A DNA stretch of 64,000 bases from Manis javanica (taxonomy: Eukaryota; Chordata; Mammalia; Pholidota; Manidae). The stretch spans positions 10,470,501-10,534,500 of the forward strand of contig NC_133167.1 of NCBI RefSeq assembly GCF_040802235.1, read 5' to 3'. The notes beneath the pieces are model-generated. The model made no database searches and was not told the origin of the DNA. It was given only the letters and a program-made list of their open reading frames with translations. How positions within the stretch are numbered: the first letter of the stretch is position 1; each line of letters begins with the position of its first letter. Both the position numbers and the translations under genes were made by a program. Below are positions 1-11,472 of this stretch, one piece after another.

Positions 1-1340
1 GAGAGCCCAAGGCGAGAGTCATGACCCCAGAACCCCAGCTGGGCAGCTCCCTATCTCCCCAAATATGAGGGATTGACTGGCCGAGACACATCTGGGTGAC
101 ATCTGGCATCTTGCTGTTTTATTTAGTTACATGGGTCTTGTCTTATTCTCCCTAATCAAGTAAAAGTTCCTTGAAAATGGAGATGTGTCTGAATAACAAA
201 GCTCATAAAACTCCTGAGGGCATTTTGAATTAGTGAGATCTCAAAAAAAATTTGTTGTATTGAGTTATATACTAGCATGAGTTTCAATCATTACGAGACA
301 GGATTTATTACTGATAAATATTTTCAAAGTAATTTACTTGCTTCTATGTTATTTTTAATTTTATTGACAATAATTTCAGCTATAAATGAATGGTCTTAGG
401 AAAATGTATATATCTCTGGAATTATTTACAACCATAAAAATAATTTCCAATATAAAATATCAATTCTGTATAGCTATGGGGTATTATGAAAACATTGTAT
501 GTCATGAGGCACTGAAAACAAATTACCTGCTGTTGGAAAGGAATTATCATAAGGTTTGTCTTATCGCAAAGATCACCATTCTAGAACAACAGGATTTTTT
601 ATTGAGTTAAGCTTTAATATATAGATAAGATTGTTTAAAACTGTGAAATGAAAGAAAATAGACCAGTCTTCTAAATTTCAAGATAATATGTGGAAGTATT
701 ATACAATTTTTGTAAAGTAACTGAATCTACATTTCTGCCAAAAGAAACTTCTGTTTATTTGGAATGTAAGTAAACGGTTCCACAATCTTCGCTTACACAT
801 TTTAACAGATGACCCTAAAGGACATATGAATCCTGTTTTTCATCATAGCTTTGCTCCTGTATACAACTCCGGTACTGTGCACGCATGCATCTGACCAGTC
901 ATCAGTCAAGTACACTGGAAATATTAAACAGTGGTTTGATTTTGAAGATTTGTGTTTATGTATGCACACATATTTACAAGCATGCTTGACACTGCAAGTT
1001 TTTGTTCTGAGGATACAGACACACAGTGAGGGAACAATTTAGGTTCCTTCATTAATTTCCCAGATTAAATAGAGAAGCTACATAAAAAATTCAAGAGACA
1101 AAGTGTGGTGGAGGCCTGTCTGGGCATAAAATTTGAAAATCCCTGGATTCTGGGTCCTGTGTCCAGCAAAGCTATTGTTGATTAACGGGATTAAGCTAAG
1201 AAAGAGGCATTCATAAGGGAAACACACACAGGGAATTCTGTTAGCCTGTCTCTAAAAGCTGAAAAAATTCTGTGTTTTTGAGTCATCATTTGCCCGAGCT
1301 CCTTCATGTATGGTAGGTTAAATAATGTTTATGAGACTCA
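1..1340. other. Non-coding sequence, nothing recognised
   Basis: This is AT-rich single-copy-looking DNA with many stops in all frames. The longest frames are 60-75 codons and have neither splice context nor recognisable composition. It is presumably part of the long first intron of the minus-strand gene that starts near 32 kb. Confidence 0.5.
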
Positions 1341-1460
1341 CTAGTAGGATTATAGTAAAGAAGAAGGAGGCAAAATAAAAGGGGATAGAAAAGAAGTGAG
1401 GTAGAAGGAAAGATGGAGAGAGAGAAAAGGATAGATGCAAGAGAAAAAAAGAGAAATAAA
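1341..1460 (+). repeat. A/G-rich low-complexity tract
   Basis: About 110 bases are almost entirely purine on the plus strand (GAGAGA, AAGAAGGAGG and similar). The two long minus-strand open frames here, rich in Phe, Leu and Ser, are simply the pyrimidine complement of this tract and are not genes. Confidence 0.75.
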
Positions 1461-1479
1461 GGTTGATACCAGGAGGTGC

Positions 1480-1670
1480 CAAAATAATAGCTGGATTTAT
1501 TGAACATTGAAGTGCTAGGAATTGTTCTAATAACACATTTGTTACTTATAACACATTGCAAATTTAAAAAACTGAGGCACAGAAAGACCAAATAATTTTC
1601 TGGAAGTCACCCAGCTGTAAGTAATGGAATTTGGACTTGAATCCAGGTAGTCAGTCTAGATCTATATGTG
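1480..1670 (-). repeat. MIR SINE fragment
   Basis: The MIR core is present in reverse complement: 'aactgaggcacagaaagacc', then 'gtcacccagctgtaagtaatgg', then the tRNA-like part 'ttgaatccaggtagtc'. It is old and diverged. Confidence 0.65.
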
Positions 1671-3534
1671 ATATCAAGATGCCATCCATTGCTATTTGTG
1701 CTGTAATTTGCTGTTCTCATGAAGAACGTAAGCTCCCTACTGCCATGGATCTTATTTTTTCACTTCTGCAGCCCCTATTTGAGACTGAATGTGAGCCAAT
1801 GACTGTTTATAAAGCCCTTACCATGTGCCTGACTCTGGTCTAGGTGCTGGAGACCCAGTAATGAACATCCCACACTCAAGAAGCTTATATTCTAGGGGAA
1901 TGTCCTTGACATGTGGTACATATTTGTGGAATATTATTGCTAAAAATAAAATGAACTAGGAGATAAAAATGGACTTTCATCCATGGTATATGCTTTCTTT
2001 AAAAAAAAAAGTACCATACTAATCCCAGTCAAATACAGAGGGCAAACTAGGTCAAGAGATACAATTAATGAAAATGGAAACATTTGATAGGAAGGACAAT
2101 GAAACATGAGGAAATACATAGGGAAACATTACACAGCTGTCTGAACCCAGGTCATCTACACACTGCAGGCAGGCTACTTGTTATGTTCTGATACTGACAC
2201 CCTTCAGTGTTACACTGTATTTGAAACATCAAGTTCTGATGAAACTTTATTTAATAGTATATAATAACACAATAATTCTGGAAAGGAATTATGCACCTGG
2301 ATGTTCATGCTGTTAACAAACCTTGAAATGAAACTGCTAAATAGGGCTTAGTGCACTGGCAAGCCTCAAAGTCCTTTTTACCAGCATCCAGGTTAATGGT
2401 TAAGGGCTGGGGTGGTATTTAAAGTGTACTATAGTTTCCATGGAGTACTTTAGTTAATAATACATCATCCCAGCATGTCTGAAGAATCTGTCAAAACGAG
2501 TAATGGCAAACTAAACCAATGTCTCATTTGGAATTATGGGGTGCATAGGACCAAATGAATCTAGTTTTCTGTTTCCAATAGATGGGAGTCATTCTTTAAT
2601 GGGAGAAATACATACAACTGGAACGCTTGAATTCCATAGATGGTTTTAAATGTCTTGTTCCATTCAGAATCCTTTCTATTTCACAGTTGTTTTTGACTGC
2701 TGTCTGTAGTAACATCATGGATTTCTCAGTTTTGAGAATGAACTATTTGTTTCTTTAAACACATGACCCCACACCTTGGATTTCACTATTGAAATCAAGG
2801 TCAACTGTAAACTAATAGTCTGCTTTCATTCTTTTTTTTGTGCCTTCAGACTTCAACTAAAACCGCTGACTGAGGACAGCCCCAAATATAGTGCAAGTCT
2901 GGGATGTGACAAATTTGCTTTTCCAACCCAAAATATGTGTTTCTTTTTCTTCTTTTGGATTTTGCTTTTTGATCTCACTTAACTATGTCACTCTTATTAA
3001 GCTACTGCTAATATTTTCCTGATAGGGGGAGTTTTTTCCCTCCTCAGTAATCAAGTTTCATGTCTTAAAACTGTTCAAGAACTTGTAAATAAGAGAATTT
3101 TTTTTTCACAGAAAATATCCCCTTGCTCTTTATACAGATGGTGAGTCAATATTGTTTAACTTTTACTCTCTGGGTTCCTCTTGGGGCTGACCGACTCTAG
3201 AACAGAGATTCATCAAGGTGGCATCTCAATCTAATTAAAGGAAAAATTTCTTCAAATTTCCTGAACGTTTGAAAATTTTCATAATAAGCTTTTAGAAAAA
3301 ATGCAAAACCAAACCAAACAAAGAGCAAGCCGAGATTTGACCTTTGTGGTTGAACACTGAAGTCATAACCTTTATGGTGAATTAATATCATGTAACTGAT
3401 TACAGAGACCAGCTTATAAGTACAAAGGACAGAGAACTTAGATGTTCTCTTAGAGGACCTTGCTTATGGGGTGTATATACGCATAGGTTTCTAGAATTTA
3501 TAATCTAGGCCCAAATATTTCAGCTCTATTGTGC
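1671..3534. other. Non-coding sequence with one ancient repeat fragment
   Basis: At 1757-1900 there is an old interspersed-repeat pattern ('accatgtgcctgactctggt', then 'aagaagcttatattctaggg') whose family I cannot name with certainty. The remainder is AT-rich DNA with no recognised feature and no credible exon. Confidence 0.45.
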
Positions 3535-4077
3535 TGTTGCAGGGGATTAGAATACTTCACCTCCAAATATTCCACTTTGGTGTAAGCATTATTTTGAGCG
3601 GAACAATTGAGAACAAACCAATCTAGGAAGTGCTGTCTGCCCTCCCTGTACTGCCTAAAAGCAGGGAATATATTCTCCTTGTGAAGGTGTTTCTCCTCTC
3701 CCATACCAAGAATGGAAGAGCTCTCATCACCAGAGACAGAGATAGCTCCAAGATGAGTTGGCATCAACAAATATTTTATGCACAAATAACCCCTATTTAC
3801 AATGAGTTTTGCCAATATATTTACCACTCCTAGAAGCCCAAATCCCTTTTTCTGTCTACTCATTTCTCCACAATTTATTGCCCTTTGTTAAAATAGTATA
3901 TAAGCCCAAATTCTAATCTTTTCTTTGGAATTTTCACTTCTGGGAAGCCCCTGTGCATTTAAAAATATTACCATCAAATACAAATTTTGTGCTTGTTTCC
4001 CCTGTCTTTTATTAATTTAATCTGTAAGACTCAGGCATAGAACATAAGAAGAGAGGAAAATATTTTCCTCTCCCACA
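3535..4077 (+). mobile_element. Solo LTR, ERVL class (LTR16/LTR33-like)
   Basis: The segment resembles an old ERVL LTR along its length. It begins TGTTGCAGG and contains 'ccactttggtgtaagcatta', 'tcatcaccagagacagagat' and a TATA-like 'agtatataagccc'. It ends with the 'tttattaatttaatctgtaa' block and a terminal CCCACA. I saw no matching 5-bp target duplication, and no internal retroviral sequence flanks it, so it is a decayed solo LTR. A 121-codon minus-strand frame overlaps it and is not a gene. The subfamily is uncertain. Confidence 0.6.
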
Positions 4078-4879
4078 CTGCTGAAGGGTCTGCTGTGAAT
4101 GGTTTGGTGAGTATGAGCAGCTTTGAGTCCTAGCTCCTGTGCACACTAGAAACATCCATCGTCACCTTTCTTCCTTTCCCAAATTGGACAACTATTAAAT
4201 CTGTATGTATTCTTCTAGCACCAACTGTGTGCCATAGCTGTGTTTGAAACTATGAAAAAAGCCATTATGGGCCAGCCTCAAAGGAGCCAAGGATAGAGAA
4301 TTGAAGAGAGATGATAACCAATAAGTGAATAATCCAGGGTTGAAACCTTATGTGGAACCAGCACTATTTGAGGCAAAGGAGAAAAGTAAGGTGCGTTGGG
4401 TTGCTTATACCCAGGAAGGACTTTGTGAATGCTTGAATGAAATATTCTAATACAAGTAGCTTTAAAGGATAAAAACACTCCTGCTTAGAACTATGTATGC
4501 ATACATACACTATGAAAAGATATAAAATTTGTTTCTAATCTTAGTAAATATCTAGATCACAAAAAGAAAACATCTTAAAATGGCAGGGTGAGAGACAGGG
4601 ATCAGTCAGTATTTAGCCATGTGCACCTAGAAAAGGTTCCAATCCTTCTGATACTCAGTTACATTACATTGGCCAAGACCATCTCTGATGGTTCTTTCTA
4701 CTTCTGGAATCCGACGACATCTAACTAAGCTTATGCCTACAGAATATGGTGCCTTCCAGGAATTGAGTAAGCATGCAATATAATTTATGAATTAACATAT
4801 AAAATGTAAAGATAAGCACTTACCTCAACTTCCCTATTCTCTTAGAAGTTATTGCATGCATGACTCATTCTTTATACTA
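4078..4879. other. Non-coding sequence with an ancient repeat remnant
   Basis: At about 4190-4460 an old repeat resembles the one at 1757-1900 ('caccaactgtgtgccatag', 'aaccaataagtgaataatcc', 'ggaaggactttgtgaatgc'). I do not recognise the rest. Confidence 0.4.
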
Positions 4880-5045
4880 GTTTTCAAACACTTTCAGATG
4901 CACAGGAATTACCCAGGCAGCATAGTAAAATATAAGCCCTTGTGAACTTCAGCTCATTCTGATTCAGTAACTGGGGCCCAGGAATTTGCATACTGAACAA
5001 GTTCCTCTGGGTGATTTTGATGCTATGGGTCTGTGGGTTGTGGGC
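4880..5045 (+). repeat. MER5A-like hAT-Charlie DNA transposon
   Basis: A MER5-type non-autonomous element is recognisable by 'ttttcaaacactttcagatg', 'ctgattcagtaactggggcc', 'aggaatttgcatactgaaca' and 'gggtgattttgatgctatgg'. It has no coding capacity. Confidence 0.7.
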
Positions 5046-5929
5046 AACAATTCAGGGACATTGAAGCAGGAGATTAAGGCTGACCCTGAATCGTCTCTCC
5101 AGCTGAGTACTTTCAGGGATTTAGGGAAGTTTCAAATCAATCTCTTTGGAATGTTTCAGATTAGAGATAAATCCCTTGGATCTGTTTTGATCCAGTCATA
5201 GTTGTGGGCCGAGGCCAGAATGAACTACAACAGGGCATTGATTACCTGGTTCTTTAAATCTCTAAAATATTTGTTTTCTAGAATGATGGTGTGCCAGGGG
5301 CAAGAATTTTCAGATGCAAAAATTTCCAAGTGCCATTTGTGATAGAAACAATGCAATTGTGTGTGTGTGTGTGTTGGGGAGGAGGATGGTGGGGGGGGGG
5401 GAGGAGTGCAGGGGAGGTACACAAGGAAATTAGAAGCTAACTATGGTATAAAAGTACCCATTTTGCAATTACCCAGTCAAATCCTGCAGAGGAGCATGGA
5501 ATTTTTCTTGTGATAAACATCTCAACTTGTTTATTTTATGATGCCCCATTGCCATGCTTACCAGTCTTCCCTTACTGGTAACGCGCCTCTGCGTCTAACC
5601 TGTATTTTCCACTCCTTAATTCTTAATTCATTTTTCTTGATTCTTTCCTTAGTTAACTGTAAAAATGGATGGTACTCTCTACTGTAAAACAAACCAACAA
5701 ACAAAATGTTTATATACATGGAAATATTAATATAGCCCTTCAGTGTAGTTATTGTACCCACAATTTTGGTTCTTCTTCAGATATTCCTAAATTTTTAAGA
5801 GAGAAGTCCCTTGTCCAAAGTCACACCACTTGGTGGGCCAGCCTGCACACAGTGACAGAATGATAGGATGGGGTGGAGAATTAAGTCTGAGACCCCTTGC
5901 TTTGATTCTTGTGACTTAGTAGGACCATC
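5046..5929. other. Non-coding sequence, little recognised
   Basis: Apart from the TG/G tract there is only a possible short MIR scrap at about 5805-5850 ('gtccaaagtcacaccacttg'). No exon-like open frame with splice sites was seen. Confidence 0.4.
5359..5416 (+). repeat. (TG)8 plus G-run, candidate G-quadruplex
   Basis: Eight TG units (5359-5374) are followed by GGGG, GG-runs, an uninterrupted run of 11 G (5391-5401) and a further GGGG near 5412. The spacing of four or more G-runs fits an intramolecular G-quadruplex on the plus strand. Confidence 0.7.
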
Positions 5930-6352
5930 CAAGTTCCCACGACTTTCAGTCATTGAAATCCTCTTTCCAGCCATCCTTTACTTTGCCTTCACATGCTTTT
6001 AAAACATAGATCTATATTGATCACCTGCTAAAAAGTCCACATAGCTTTCAGTATAAAATTGAAATGCTTTTAAATTGAAAAAAGGAAGAGGAAGGATTTT
6101 CATAAAATATGGAGTATCTTTTCCTCCCCTTCCCCCCAACACCTCTATATAAGAGCTCTGATCTCCACCCAGCTTACCTCACTATAACAGTTTTGCAGGT
6201 AGTTTAGAAACTTTTCTATCTACTACTACGATGGGAATTCTTTGAAGTCAGAGATTTTTTTTTCTCATTATCTACATATCCCAGCTCTAGCACACGGCCT
6301 GGAGTGTTCATTAAATGCATACATTAAACAAAGTGAATGAATGAATGAAGAA
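5930..6352 (+). repeat. L2 LINE 3' end
   Basis: This is the 3' part of an L2 element in sense orientation. The terminal signature is visible: a 'gggaattctttgaagtcaga' block, 'cccagctctagcacacggcc', and the closing tandem GAATGAATGAATGAAG. A TATA-like 'ctatataagagctctg' at 6146 lies within it and is probably fortuitous. Confidence 0.65.
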
Positions 6353-6923
6353 ATTATTTGATTGTCTCAAAAAATGATGTATACATTGCATGTGCTTTGA
6401 AGTAATGACATAACGTATTTTCAACAATTTTTAAGATTTCACTGGTTCATTTGAAACATAGTTTAGTACTTAATTGACAAAATGGTTTATGATCTTAATC
6501 ATGGATACATTATATTTGAATTTTTAAACAAACATTGTGATAATTTTAAAAAATCAGTATTTGAGGTGAGGAAACTAGTTCTCATTAGAGTCTGATGGCC
6601 ATTCACAAATCCAGGTTTGCTTGGTTAAACCTTGATGCAGGAGACACCCGTCTCGCTTCCAGACTTTGGTTTCAATGCCAATACAAGATACGGATAGCTG
6701 CTCCCACTATCATTTACAGATGACCCGCATAGATAGCTAAGAACTGAATTAAATCTATTCTGACCAAGAGAAAAATGCATCAGAACAACAAACCAATAAG
6801 CTGGGCCTCACTAATACGCAGGTAAAAGTCAAACAAGAGGCTATTTCCAAGTGATTTGGCATTTTGACTATTCTTAACCTGGGCATAAATATGATTTCCA
6901 CAACTTCCAGAGGATGTGGGAAA
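6353..6923. other. Non-coding sequence, nothing recognised
   Basis: This is AT-rich DNA with no recognised repeat, RNA gene or exon. Confidence 0.4.
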
Positions 6924-7155
6924 GGCAGTATACTGGAGTGGTCACACCCTGAGTCCTAGAGCCAGACTGCCAGGCCAAAAGCCCAGCTCCACTCCTCACC
7001 AGCCTCATGACCCCTGACATGACTTCACCTCCTTCTGCCACCTGGGGGGATTGCAGCCTACCTCATGGGAGTTGGGGGCATTCTAATTAATACATATGGA
7101 ATGCTTGCCACCATCCTGGCACACAGTGGGTGGGTGCAGTAAGTATTAGCTATTA
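6924..7155 (+). repeat. MIR SINE, nearly full length
   Basis: The MIR layout is present in sense orientation: 'cctagagccagactgccagg', 'cttcacctccttctgccacc', 'cagcctacctcatgggagtt', then the L2-like tail 'cctggcacacagtgggtggg'. Confidence 0.75.
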
Positions 7156-7249
7156 TAATTGTCCACGTATTTCTAGTTTTCCAAGTTTTGTGTGTATGTT
7201 GTGAGAAATGACTGAAACTTTTTCAAATGCTTTCCAGTACCTATAGGGA

Positions 7250-8060
7250 AAAAGCTGTGTTTTTCTCTTTTGACCTATACACTTGGTTAATTTATAAATA
7301 AAAGTATTAAATAACTCTGCATTTCTTGCATGATACTACTTGATCTTGGTGGGTTTTTTTATACACTGTGTTTTTATTTTACTATGCTAATGTTATATTC
7401 AGGATTATTTTTATCAGGACACTTAGATGATATTATGATTTTATTTTTCTGTGTTATCTTACTCCAGTTTGCAATAACTTAGGATGATTTATAAAATAAC
7501 AAAAATGGAAACAAAAATTAGGACACCTTTTAGTTTTCTCTATGCACTGGAACCATTTAATAGCCTGAAGCCTGACTATTTCATGAAGTGCAGAAGTGTT
7601 CACTTGTGACAATTTTGGGATAAGAATTTCCTTACAGGGTAATTATTAGAGAACTTCCTTATTTTCTAAGATTATTGGCTTATTCCATCTCTTAATTTTG
7701 ATAATATATATATTCTTATGGAAAAAATTTTCCAATTCATCCACATTTTCAAATTAATTAGCATATACTGTGCAAACTATTTTTACTTTTACCTTGTCAT
7801 TATTTCCACATTCTCTTTGTATCAGTGATTTTTCTATTTTTCTTTGAATAAATGAGCTAATATTCTATTTCCAGCTATTTCCCAAAGACTCAGCAATTGT
7901 ATTTATGAATTTACAGTTTTTCTATTTTTGTTTGTACTTGCTTTACGTGCTTTTACTTACTCTCTCCCCTCTAGTTTAATTTTCTATGTTTGAACTCAAA
8001 AGAAACTTTTTGAATTGATTGTTCCTACATTTGTGTTTGTTTTGTTGAGAATGTGCTTCA
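7250..8060 (-). mobile_element. Old L1 LINE fragment, antisense
   Basis: The plus strand reads as the reverse complement of L1 ORF2: 'tacttgatcttggtgggttt', 'tgctaatgttatattcagga', and a T-rich continuation. It is riddled with stops and indels, so it is a fossil with no coding capacity. Confidence 0.6.
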
Positions 8061-8475
8061 TGTTGGTGGCAGGTAACTTCCAGCCCACCCTCCAGGCCTA
8101 CTCCCTGTCCTGGGAGTCAGACCCTGAGGTCCACACTGAGGGCTTCCACAGTGAGGGGTTCCTGAGATGTCAAGCTTCTGGCCAGATGAGGTCAGAGTCT
8201 TTATTCTCCTGTCCCTCCCTCCTAGTTACCTTGAGCTCCTGAGTCCCTTACCTGTAGTCCCATATCCCTCACCATGGTGGCCAACTCAATACCACTGTAT
8301 TTCTGGGACCCAGGAAAGGAAGCAGAGGTGGAAACAGTTTGGCTACTATACTCTCTCTGATGGTTTCCCTGAACCTCACCTCTGTAAACAGTGTCTCCAT
8401 AGATAAACTGCTCAAACTGCCTGGTTTTGAATGTGCCTTGTGTTTCTTGCTGGGACATTGACAACAGCTATGCAT
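8061..8475. other. GC-richer unassigned segment between two L1 pieces
   Basis: Base composition shifts to about 50% GC between flanking AT-rich antisense L1 fragments. Overlapping frames of about 75-80 codons exist on both strands with no splice context. The segment may be an insertion into the L1 or unrelated DNA joined by a deletion. Confidence 0.35.
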
Positions 8476-8810
8476 TTTCCTCAGAGGACACTTTTGGACA
8501 CATCCCATATGATTTGATTCCTCATCTTCTCACCATCAATATTTATTTAAATACTCTGCCATTGGTGATCTTGACTTCCTCTTTAAGTTCAGAATTATTT
8601 AGGAGAAAGATTTAAAATGTACAGGTAAGCTTTTTATTGCTGTTTATTTCTAATTTTATTTGTAATTGTATTGCATTGCAAATAGATTGATTCACACTTA
8701 ATTTGTAGAATTTGTGTGATCCCTTCAGATTTTTTTTTTGTGGTCAAATTATGGTCAATTTTTATAAGTAATCTATGAGCACTGGAAAAGATATATATTT
8801 GGATGCAGAA
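8476..8810 (-). mobile_element. L1/HAL1 LINE fragment, antisense
   Basis: The reverse-complement L1/HAL1 pattern is recognisable: 'tgtttatttctaattttatt', 'tttgtggtcaaattatggtc' and 'agcactggaaaagatatata'. It is highly diverged. Confidence 0.55.
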
Positions 8811-9305
8811 GATAGGGCCTGGCATAGCAGGTTAATTATTAATTGCATTATTCAGGGCCTCTACACCAGTGCAATTCAAAGTACGGGTCTCAGTTTCCTA
8901 CCTGACCATGAGGAAATAAATGCAGAACTTGAAAGTAAGCATTTAGGAAGTTTAAAACAATTTGACAGAGAAAACAATGCTGGTTGAATCAAAAATAAAA
9001 TCAGGCTTTATATTTTACAACTTTCTCATTCCATGCTCTTATACTTCATTTTTGATCATACTTTACAATAGTAATGGTTCATGATAGTAAGGAAATTAGA
9101 AAACAAAACAAAACTGTTACTTTAGTACAGAAAATTTGGGAAACATTGCTCTAAACTCTTACTTATTTTGGTCAACTTGATCTGTCAAGGATCTTTTAAT
9201 TCACTCTTCACTCTCACCACACAGAGGATACATTAAACCTCCCTCCCTGCTCCCTAGGCCACTTGTCACTTATCGGCTTCCATCTCCCCACCACCTCTCC
9301 CCCTC

Positions 9306-9343
<38 letters not shown>

Positions 9344-10699
9344 CAAGTCCCACATAAAGGGAAGACTGCAGATCCTGGCACAGAAGAGGGCTGCCATACC
9401 GTCTCTCTCCAGTGACAGTCGTTGCTACTCTTGAAGACTTTCATAGTCCCAATACCGACACCACACAAGAGGAACACACTTACTACGTCATTTGATCCCT
9501 ATAGTGAGCCGAAATGTAAAAGAGCGGATGAGGAAACTCAGTCCTGGGTTGGTATTTATCCAGCTTTTCTGACTTTATTACTCCCCCGTTAGATTCTGGG
9601 GAAAATGAAATGAGTAAGTCAAATGTGACAGTGTGTATGCTAAATCACATTTCAAAGCATGCACATAAGAAGAAATTCAGTAAGATGATAGGGAAGAGAT
9701 ACCAACCAGTCACAAAATCAGCCTATTTTCACAATCCTGTAACAAAGTTTGGACATGCTGTTCAAGATGGAATAGGTAGTCAGCACTTAAAGTAACACTT
9801 GTTTGGGATTAATTAACCATCTGTTTTTCAAACACATTTTGCGTCTGAATGGTACAATGTACTTAACATTTATACTCTGTGCTAAAAGCATGTTTTGCTT
9901 TTCATCCTATACCCAGAGAGATAAACTGAATATTTGAATATAGAGCAAACTAATTCTTTCTTTTAAATGGCATGCTTTAGAGAAGGAAGAAATGAACTGT
10001 TATACATTCACAGAAAAATGAAAGGAAATATAAACTTCTCCTTTTCCTTCAATTATTATTATTTTATTTTACTCCCCATGGCTAGCCCATTTTTGAAAAG
10101 GGCACACTGCCCTTGAAGAAACTATCATATTTATTCCAATGTTTTTGAGCGTTGTAAGAACATTAGTAAGATTCTAAATTCTTACTATTATTAGTGTTCC
10201 AGAAATGAATTAACAAAAAAATGTTTATTTTTAGCATCTGAGATTACTAAAATAAGAAAGTGGTTTCAAAAACACAGAAATCTATTGTTGAGACCATGGT
10301 GGAAAGCAACCTCAGGATGAAGCAGACATCGTATAAAGAGCAGGGGCCAAAGAAACCAGGTCTTTGATGGTGTCATTGAAACACTGGATCCACCCTAACC
10401 TGAAACCCTCATGACCACAGAAGTTTTAAGTCATAGGAACAAAACAATTATTTTTATTGTTTACAACATTTTGAATAGAGTTTTAGGTTACTTGCAGTTA
10501 CAGGGCTGCTAATTAGAACTCTGGGTTATTTAATTCTTAGTTGATAAAAGAAATGCAAACTAATATAGTAAAATAGACTCTTTACTGACACTAACGTATA
10601 AAGAATATTAGTTGAGGGCGTGCTTTGATTCTGACTTTGGGTAGATGCAGAGTCATCCATCTATCATCATCCAGCTCTACTGATTCGACCTAAAAACTC
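8811..10699. other. Non-coding sequence with one microsatellite
   Basis: Apart from the AC repeat at 9307-9338 I recognise only a possible MER5-type scrap near 8860-9150 ('gggaaacattgctctaaact'). No exon is supported. Confidence 0.4.
9307..9338 (+). repeat. (AC)16 microsatellite
   Basis: Sixteen perfect AC units follow a pyrimidine-rich stretch. The length and purity make it likely to be polymorphic. Confidence 0.95.
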
Positions 10700-11352
10700 A
10701 CAGATGTGCCTGCTTCTCTCCACCTTCTTGACCCTTATCCTCCTTCAAACCACTTCCATCTCTCATATGGAGCACCACCATGCCTCAGTTTCCCCCTGCC
10801 TTCAATCCATTCACCAACCAAGGTGTTCCTTTCTAAGCATAAATCTGATCATATCTCTCCTGCTCCAGATCTTCCTATGCTTCCCATTATTCATAGGATC
10901 AAGTTCAAACTCCTTAACGTGACCCTGAGAGGTGGAGCCCCACCCACCTCTCCAGCTGCCTCTTGTCTTCCTCCCTCCACCTCTCGCCATCCAGGCACGT
11001 TGGCCTTCTCTCTGACCCTCAAACAGGAAGCCCTGGTCCAGCATGAACTCTTGTCTCTGCTGGAAGAGTCTTCCCTCCCGTCCTTCCCGGCAGGCTTTTT
11101 CTCATCTTTCAGGTCTCAGCATGGATGTCAGTTTCTTCAGGAAACCTTCTCTGACACTCCTCTGCATGCTTCTTCAGCAGGCACTCTACCACCACGTTAC
11201 AGCCCCATTCTGTGACCTTGTGATTGTCTAACGCTTGCTAGACTGGAAGCTGTGTGTGGGCAGGTCCACCTTTCCTGCTCTCATGCCCTCAGCTCTAATA
11301 CAGCTCCTGGGACAAAATAGTGTTCACTGGATACTTATTGAATGAATGGATG
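10700..11352 (+). repeat. L2 LINE, long 3' part
   Basis: About 650 bp of L2 ORF2 end plus 3' UTR lie in sense orientation. Markers are 'ttctaagcataaatctgatc', 'aggatcaagttcaaactcct', 'gagaggtggagccccaccca', 'gaaaccttctctgacactcc', 'gctagactggaagctgtgtg' and the terminal 'ttattgaatgaatggatgaa'. The 169-codon open frame at 10706-11215 lies wholly inside it and is a residue of L2 composition. Confidence 0.8.
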
Positions 11353-11389
11353 AATTAGAAAATACTCATATGGTAACCTAATTTGTAAT

Positions 11390-11472
11390 TCTCTATATAT
11401 ACATAAATCTTATATTTATATATATATTTATATAAATCCCATATTTATGTATAATAAATATATACATACATA
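11390..11472 (+). repeat. AT-rich low-complexity tract (TATA/CATA)
   Basis: Degenerate TATA, TTTATA and CATA runs span about 80 bases. The tract follows directly on the L2 3' end. Confidence 0.75.

Noticed and set aside
3498..3863. 121-codon minus-strand frame
   Set aside because: It is antisense to most of an ERVL-type LTR and has no recognisable protein features.
10706..11215. 169-codon plus-strand frame
   Set aside because: It lies inside an L2 3' end and its Ser, Pro and Leu bias is that of the L2 sequence.
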